Assembly (NCBI GenBank): GCA_964016985.1
Contig: OZ024824.1
Location: 121,106,951 to 121,170,950, forward strand
Reading direction: 5' to 3'
Length of the DNA: 64,000 nt
Source: Anodontia alba
Taxonomy: Eukaryota > Mollusca > Bivalvia > Lucinida > Lucinidae
Positions within the stretch are counted from its first letter, which is position 1. Each line of letters starts with the position of its first letter. The notes beneath the pieces were generated by a model, which worked only from the letters and a program-made list of their open reading frames with translations, ran no database searches and was not told the DNA's origin. Positions 55,179 to 60,700 of this stretch are shown here, piece after piece. The translations under genes and the position numbers were made by a program.

Positions 55179-55238
<60 letters not shown>

Positions 55239-57669
55239 ACAAAAAACAGCCTTATGACATACTGAGCGGTTTAGCATAGATTAGCCTCTTTTCTGTACAG
55301 TCTAATGAGAGGCTACACTGGTTGCTTATAATCTTGACTGAAATGATTGTATTAGCAAAGAGCATAGACCCAGATCAGACTGCACAGATGTTGCACAGCC
55401 GGGCTCGGATGCGCATCCAAGGCCGGCAGCTCAGTTGTATGCGTGTCCGACTGGTGATCAGGAGGTTGCGGGTTCTACCCCCGACAAGTCAGCAACACTC
55501 TTTTGTGGAGATTGATCATTAAATATTTGCTATGGTCATTCTCTCCCTACTGCTTTTTCAAGAAGGGCAGTTGTCAGCTCTGGCAAAAGAATGTGCACAA
55601 TACTGGTTAACTGCTTAGAGGACTAAGCCCGCCCTGTAAAAGTGTGATTAGGTAAACTGACTGCACTCAACATGACCCCATTGGATTGACGCGGCCATAA
55701 AACTCAACACAAACAAACAGATGTTGCATTTTGCTGGCCTCAGTGGCTAAATTGAATGCGGGTCTGACTGGTGATCAGGCGGTTTTGGGGTCAACTTCTG
55801 ATGGGTCAGCAACATTCTTTCATGGAGATTTGATCATGAAATATTTTCTACGGTCGTTCTTTGCCTTCAGTTGATTCAAGAAGGGCAGTTGTCAAATTCT
55901 GATGAAAGAATGTGCACAATACTGGTAAATGCTTAGCGGACTAAGCCTGTCAAGTAAATGTATGGTTAGGTAAACTGACAGTACTTGACATGACCTATTT
56001 GGGTTGACTGGGCCATAATAACCTCAACACAAACAAACATACCTCATAAGGTTGTTTTCTACATGGAAGGTCTCACTGATGTAGATATTTTGACAGACAA
56101 ATTTTCAGAAAAGATTCATGGTAGTTTCTCCTTCCGCTGATTCAAGAAGGACATCATTTTCTGGCAAAAGAAATATGTACAAATAAGGGTTAAATGCTTA
56201 AAGGACAAAGCCTGCCTAGGAAACATGTGTTAGGTAAATTGACCAGCTGGACATGACCTACTGTCCTTTCGACACCTCTCAGAAAGACGTTTTTGCTTGG
56301 CGTTCTGTCTTAAATGAAAATATTTTATTCTGATTGACTATATCTTATCAGAAGCTATTTGTCTTTTCTGTTTCTGTGTTTTATTTTCAAATATGTACCC
56401 TAAAATTAAATTTATTGCCAGAAATTGGTCTGACCTATGCAATTTCTGTAGTAAAGTGATTTTTTTAAATTTTTGTCTTAGTAAATATTTTTTACTTTTC
56501 TTTGCTGAATTTGAATTATTGATGTTTCACAACAATATTGTGAAAATTTCAGAAAAATTGAACAAGTGGAACTTGTTGAAAATCTGCCTCCAAGTTACCT
56601 ACCCTACATATTTCTGCATAAATTTCATTCATTTTTACTATGGGAAAAAGTGAAAATATTGGATTTTTTAAAAACCACTGACTAGAATAAAACTTTTTGC
56701 GCATAGGTAGTTACGACAAATGGTTTTGCATTAAATCATGACAAAAGTTTACAAACTTACTTCTTCTGTTTAAAGCGCCAAGCAAAAAACGACTTTCTGA
56801 AAGATGTCGAAAGCAGAGTAATGGGTTGACAGGGCCATAAAACCTCAATCAATCAATGGTGGTAGTTTCTACTCAATGTGCATTGGTTTGGCTGATGCTG
56901 CTGCTCATGAATAGTGTTTGAGCCTCAACGTGAGAAAATGTATTTTAGGACATGTGCGCGTAACAAAGACTCAAATCAGCCTGCACAATCTGATCAGTCT
57001 TTATTTTCTCATAGCAACAGATAAGGTGCTTTTTTCATCCGAAAAATGCTGATATCCTTCTTATTTCTCAATAAAAACAAATGTTGTGGGTACTCATTAG
57101 AAGCGCCTCGCCGAGGCGCTTCTAATGAGTACCCACAACATATGTTTTCGTAGAGAAATAAGAAAAATATTATGTGGATACCCCCTCTTATCTGTAGCTA
57201 TGTTTTCTACATGAAGAATGGGCACATATGTCCAAAGGTATATTTTCTCACATTTTGGCTCATATACAATGATTGTCATATGATATGTAATGTGAGAGAA
57301 AGGTATTTATGGGTTCTATAGTTTGACCAGTAGATAATTCAGGGGTTTGTAGATACTGTCAAATAGTTGTCAGATGTGAAACGCTTAGACCGGAAATTGT
57401 TTGTAATTTTGCTTAGATTTACCCAAGTATAACAGTCAATGGTAGGCTTTGCTTACACATTTTTGGTCGTTTTTTTTTTTTTTTTTTCAAAAAATCTGTT
57501 CTTTAAAATAATGATGTTCCCGCGGGCGTTGGGTGTCGTCTGAGGCCTTTTGGTTAACGTTTTTGAAAAAACGGTCCTCAATGCTTTAGGCATATTTCTT
57601 GTTCTATAATATATATTTGAAAATCATTTATGCAAGGAACAGATACACAGGAGATAAGTGGAAAGGTAT

Positions 57670-57708
<39 letters not shown>

Positions 57709-60700
57709 GATATTCTAAATTGGAGAAATATATATATATATATATATTAAAAAAGGATATTCTAAATTGGAAGTAACATGATTTCTTTTTCATCTTTCAG
57801 TGTGGATCTGGTGGCTGTCTTATAGAGCTGTGTATACAATTGGCTATCATAATGGCAGGCAAACAGTTCATACAGAATAACTTGTTGGAAATAGTGCTTC
57901 CGTAAGTCAGTAGATAATTCTTATTTCTGATGATTACTGTCTAAAGGTGGATGGGTACACCTGAAACATGTAGCTGCAAACAATAGAGGGAGACAAGTTA
58001 AGTTTTATACACTGGAAAATGCTTCTCTCAGTATCACAGTTCTTTAAACCTTTAAAAATTGAGGTGGGGGGTGCTGGGTGGGGGGGGGGGGGGGAAACAC
58101 TTAAAGAGTAGCCCACACCTACACCCCTACCTCCCATCCCCATCCTCCTTCAGTGTGGGAAGGGAGGTAAATATGTTCGTTTCAGAATTATTGCCCTTGA
58201 AGATGTCTCGATCCTCATTTGATCCAAGAGATATGATCGCCATCAAGCGAAAAGGACCTTAGCCCAAGGATCTAAGTTCATTCCAACCCTAGATTAAGTT
58301 AAGCATCCGGTTGGATCAGAGCCTTGGGTAAGCAAGGATACTGTGGAATCTAAAGATGAAACAGATGGTCAGACCACATATTAGACAGGTTATTCTGGGC
58401 CTTCAAAGATTGTACTTTTTGGGGAATTTGTGAGAAGTTTGGTCGAACATTTCAAATGAAAATTTTTTCTTACATTTTCAAAAATCTTCATAGGAAATGA
58501 TCAGCAAAACATGTGGAAGAATATGACTTTAAATTTCTTTCATTGCTGGATTAGTTGGATTAAATACTTCAGTTTGTGTGTATTGAACTACTTACTTTTT
58601 TCTTAAATTTTCATAAAAGTTCATTAAATGATCATTTTATAGTGGCTTTCTGACTGGTAGTCAGTGAGTTGTTATATCATTGAATGGAGAACCAGCTCTC
58701 TGAAGCTGTACAGTGGGAGATCTGGCCCTGAGGTTATAAAACTTTTTTCATGCTCAACCCAGCTGAGTGTGAAATTCATCCTGCTAATAAATCTCAGATT
58801 ACTAACAATTGCAAATGTTTTCTTGCTAAACATAGCTGAGCATGAATAGTTCTCTGCTAATAAATATGAAAATGCCAACTGAGTTGGGCAAGAAAAATGT
58901 ATCAGGGCCAGATCCTCTCACAGATCTAGTCTCTTCACAATGATTGTTTGGTAGATATTCCCATGTCATAGTTTTAGGAAGGATTAATGGCTCTTATATT
59001 TAACAATTTGTCTTTCAATTTATTTCAGTAAAACACTTAAGTGGTTAAATAGATGCTATAGGAGGGTAATTTTGAAGGAAACAGCTGAACAGAAGGCTGC
59101 ACAGGCTGGTTGGGAAAAAGATTATCAACTCACCCCTGCTGGAAATACCTCCTTATATCATGAATATCTTGAAATGGGTAAGTGGGTCAAACTATTGGAG
59201 CACCACTAATTTTTTTCCTTGCTAATGGTGACTTTTGTCATCTGCTGATAACCTTTGCAAACAGTTTGGACCCAGATCAGGCCCAACAAAACGTCGGGTC
59301 TCATCTGGATCCAAACTGTTTGACACTCTGATGGTATTCTTGAAAGATTTTTTTTGAAAAAGTTAATTTGAGAAAAAAAATCCACAGATGACAAAAATTA
59401 CCCAGCTTGCAAAGGGTTAAAGTGCCTGTTTTTATCTTTTGGGCTTATAATGAATCAAAGTCCTGATTGAGCCACAAAACTTAGGGGTGTCATGCTGCAG
59501 TGAGGTGGCACAATAAAGGGGATCTTCACAGGTGATTTGGAGGTTGCGGGTTAGATCCCTGCAGAGTCCGGCAACAGTCTTTGCTGGAGATTGATCATGA
59601 AATCCTTTCTGTGGTCATTCTCTCCATACTGCTGAATCAAGACGAGCAATTGTCAATTTCTGGTGAAAGAATGATAACAAGTACTGATTAACCACTATAG
59701 GGATCAAACATGGTTTTTCAATGCATTAACATTCGCCAGGTCCCGTGGGAGATGTTGAAAGCCGAGGCCGAAGGCCTCGGTTTTCAACACCTCCCATGGG
59801 ACCTGGCCGGCCTGGGTTTTCAACACCTCCCACGGGACCTGGCGAATGTTAATGCATTGAAAAACCATGTTCAATCGCTATTATTGCATAAAATCTGAAA
59901 ATATTTGCAACATTTTGTGTTATTTCTTGCACTGTTTTGTTTCGCCTTTTCACCGATGTCGCGCGAATTCTTTTTCCACGGACTATGCTTGTTCTGGGGC
60001 AGGGCAGTATACATCTCGTGGCGGCAGCAATTCTGTGGCCCCAGTACGAGCATCGTAGCCGTGCATTAACAGCACGAGCTGTGCATTAACAGCGCGTGAA
60101 TTGCCTTGTTAATACACGACTTTTCGCCGGTTAATGCACAGCTGTTAATAACGTGCGACACTGCTTTTTATGCAATAATTAGAGGATAAAGCATGCCCAG
60201 AAAAAGTGTGGTTAGGTAAATTGACTGGCTCGACATGACCTTAACAGTGTTTAATGGGCCGTTTTAACTCCAAACCAACCAAGTAAAGGGTATCAGTTCC
60301 TTCCAGCACATCTGGACACTGTCACTTCACATTGTTACGAGCCAGGCGTAACGAGAAAGAAATGAAAGTGAAACCAGCAACAAGCTTTAAAATACTAACA
60401 ATATTTATTCACAAAAAAATGAGACAAGATTCAAAAGAAAAGAATGTAAGTAGACAGTACCTTTCAAGTTTATGTCACAAAGTCCCTCTGAAATAATCCA
60501 CGAGAATTTATAAAACAAATCCTTTGAATATCAGTTTCTGATCCCACAATTTAAAGTTCCTGAATTCAGAATTTAAGTCCAGAATGAATAAAATATTAAA
60601 GTAATCCAGTATACAATAATTTCCAGAGAAAGTATACAAAGATGCCCAGATGAAAATCTTTTCTCCTTATATAATATCAAAGAAGGTTCTAGAAAAAGAA

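Noticed and set aside
55049..55242. Val-Cys repeat protein on the minus strand
   Set aside because: Translation of the CA microsatellite.
56393..56653. 86-residue frame inside the TA-target element
   Set aside because: Hydrophobic AT-rich sequence with no transposase motif; not supported as a gene.
60330..60420. Possible LTR starting TGTTACGAGCC
   Set aside because: No matching second LTR, primer-binding site or polyprotein fragment in the window.
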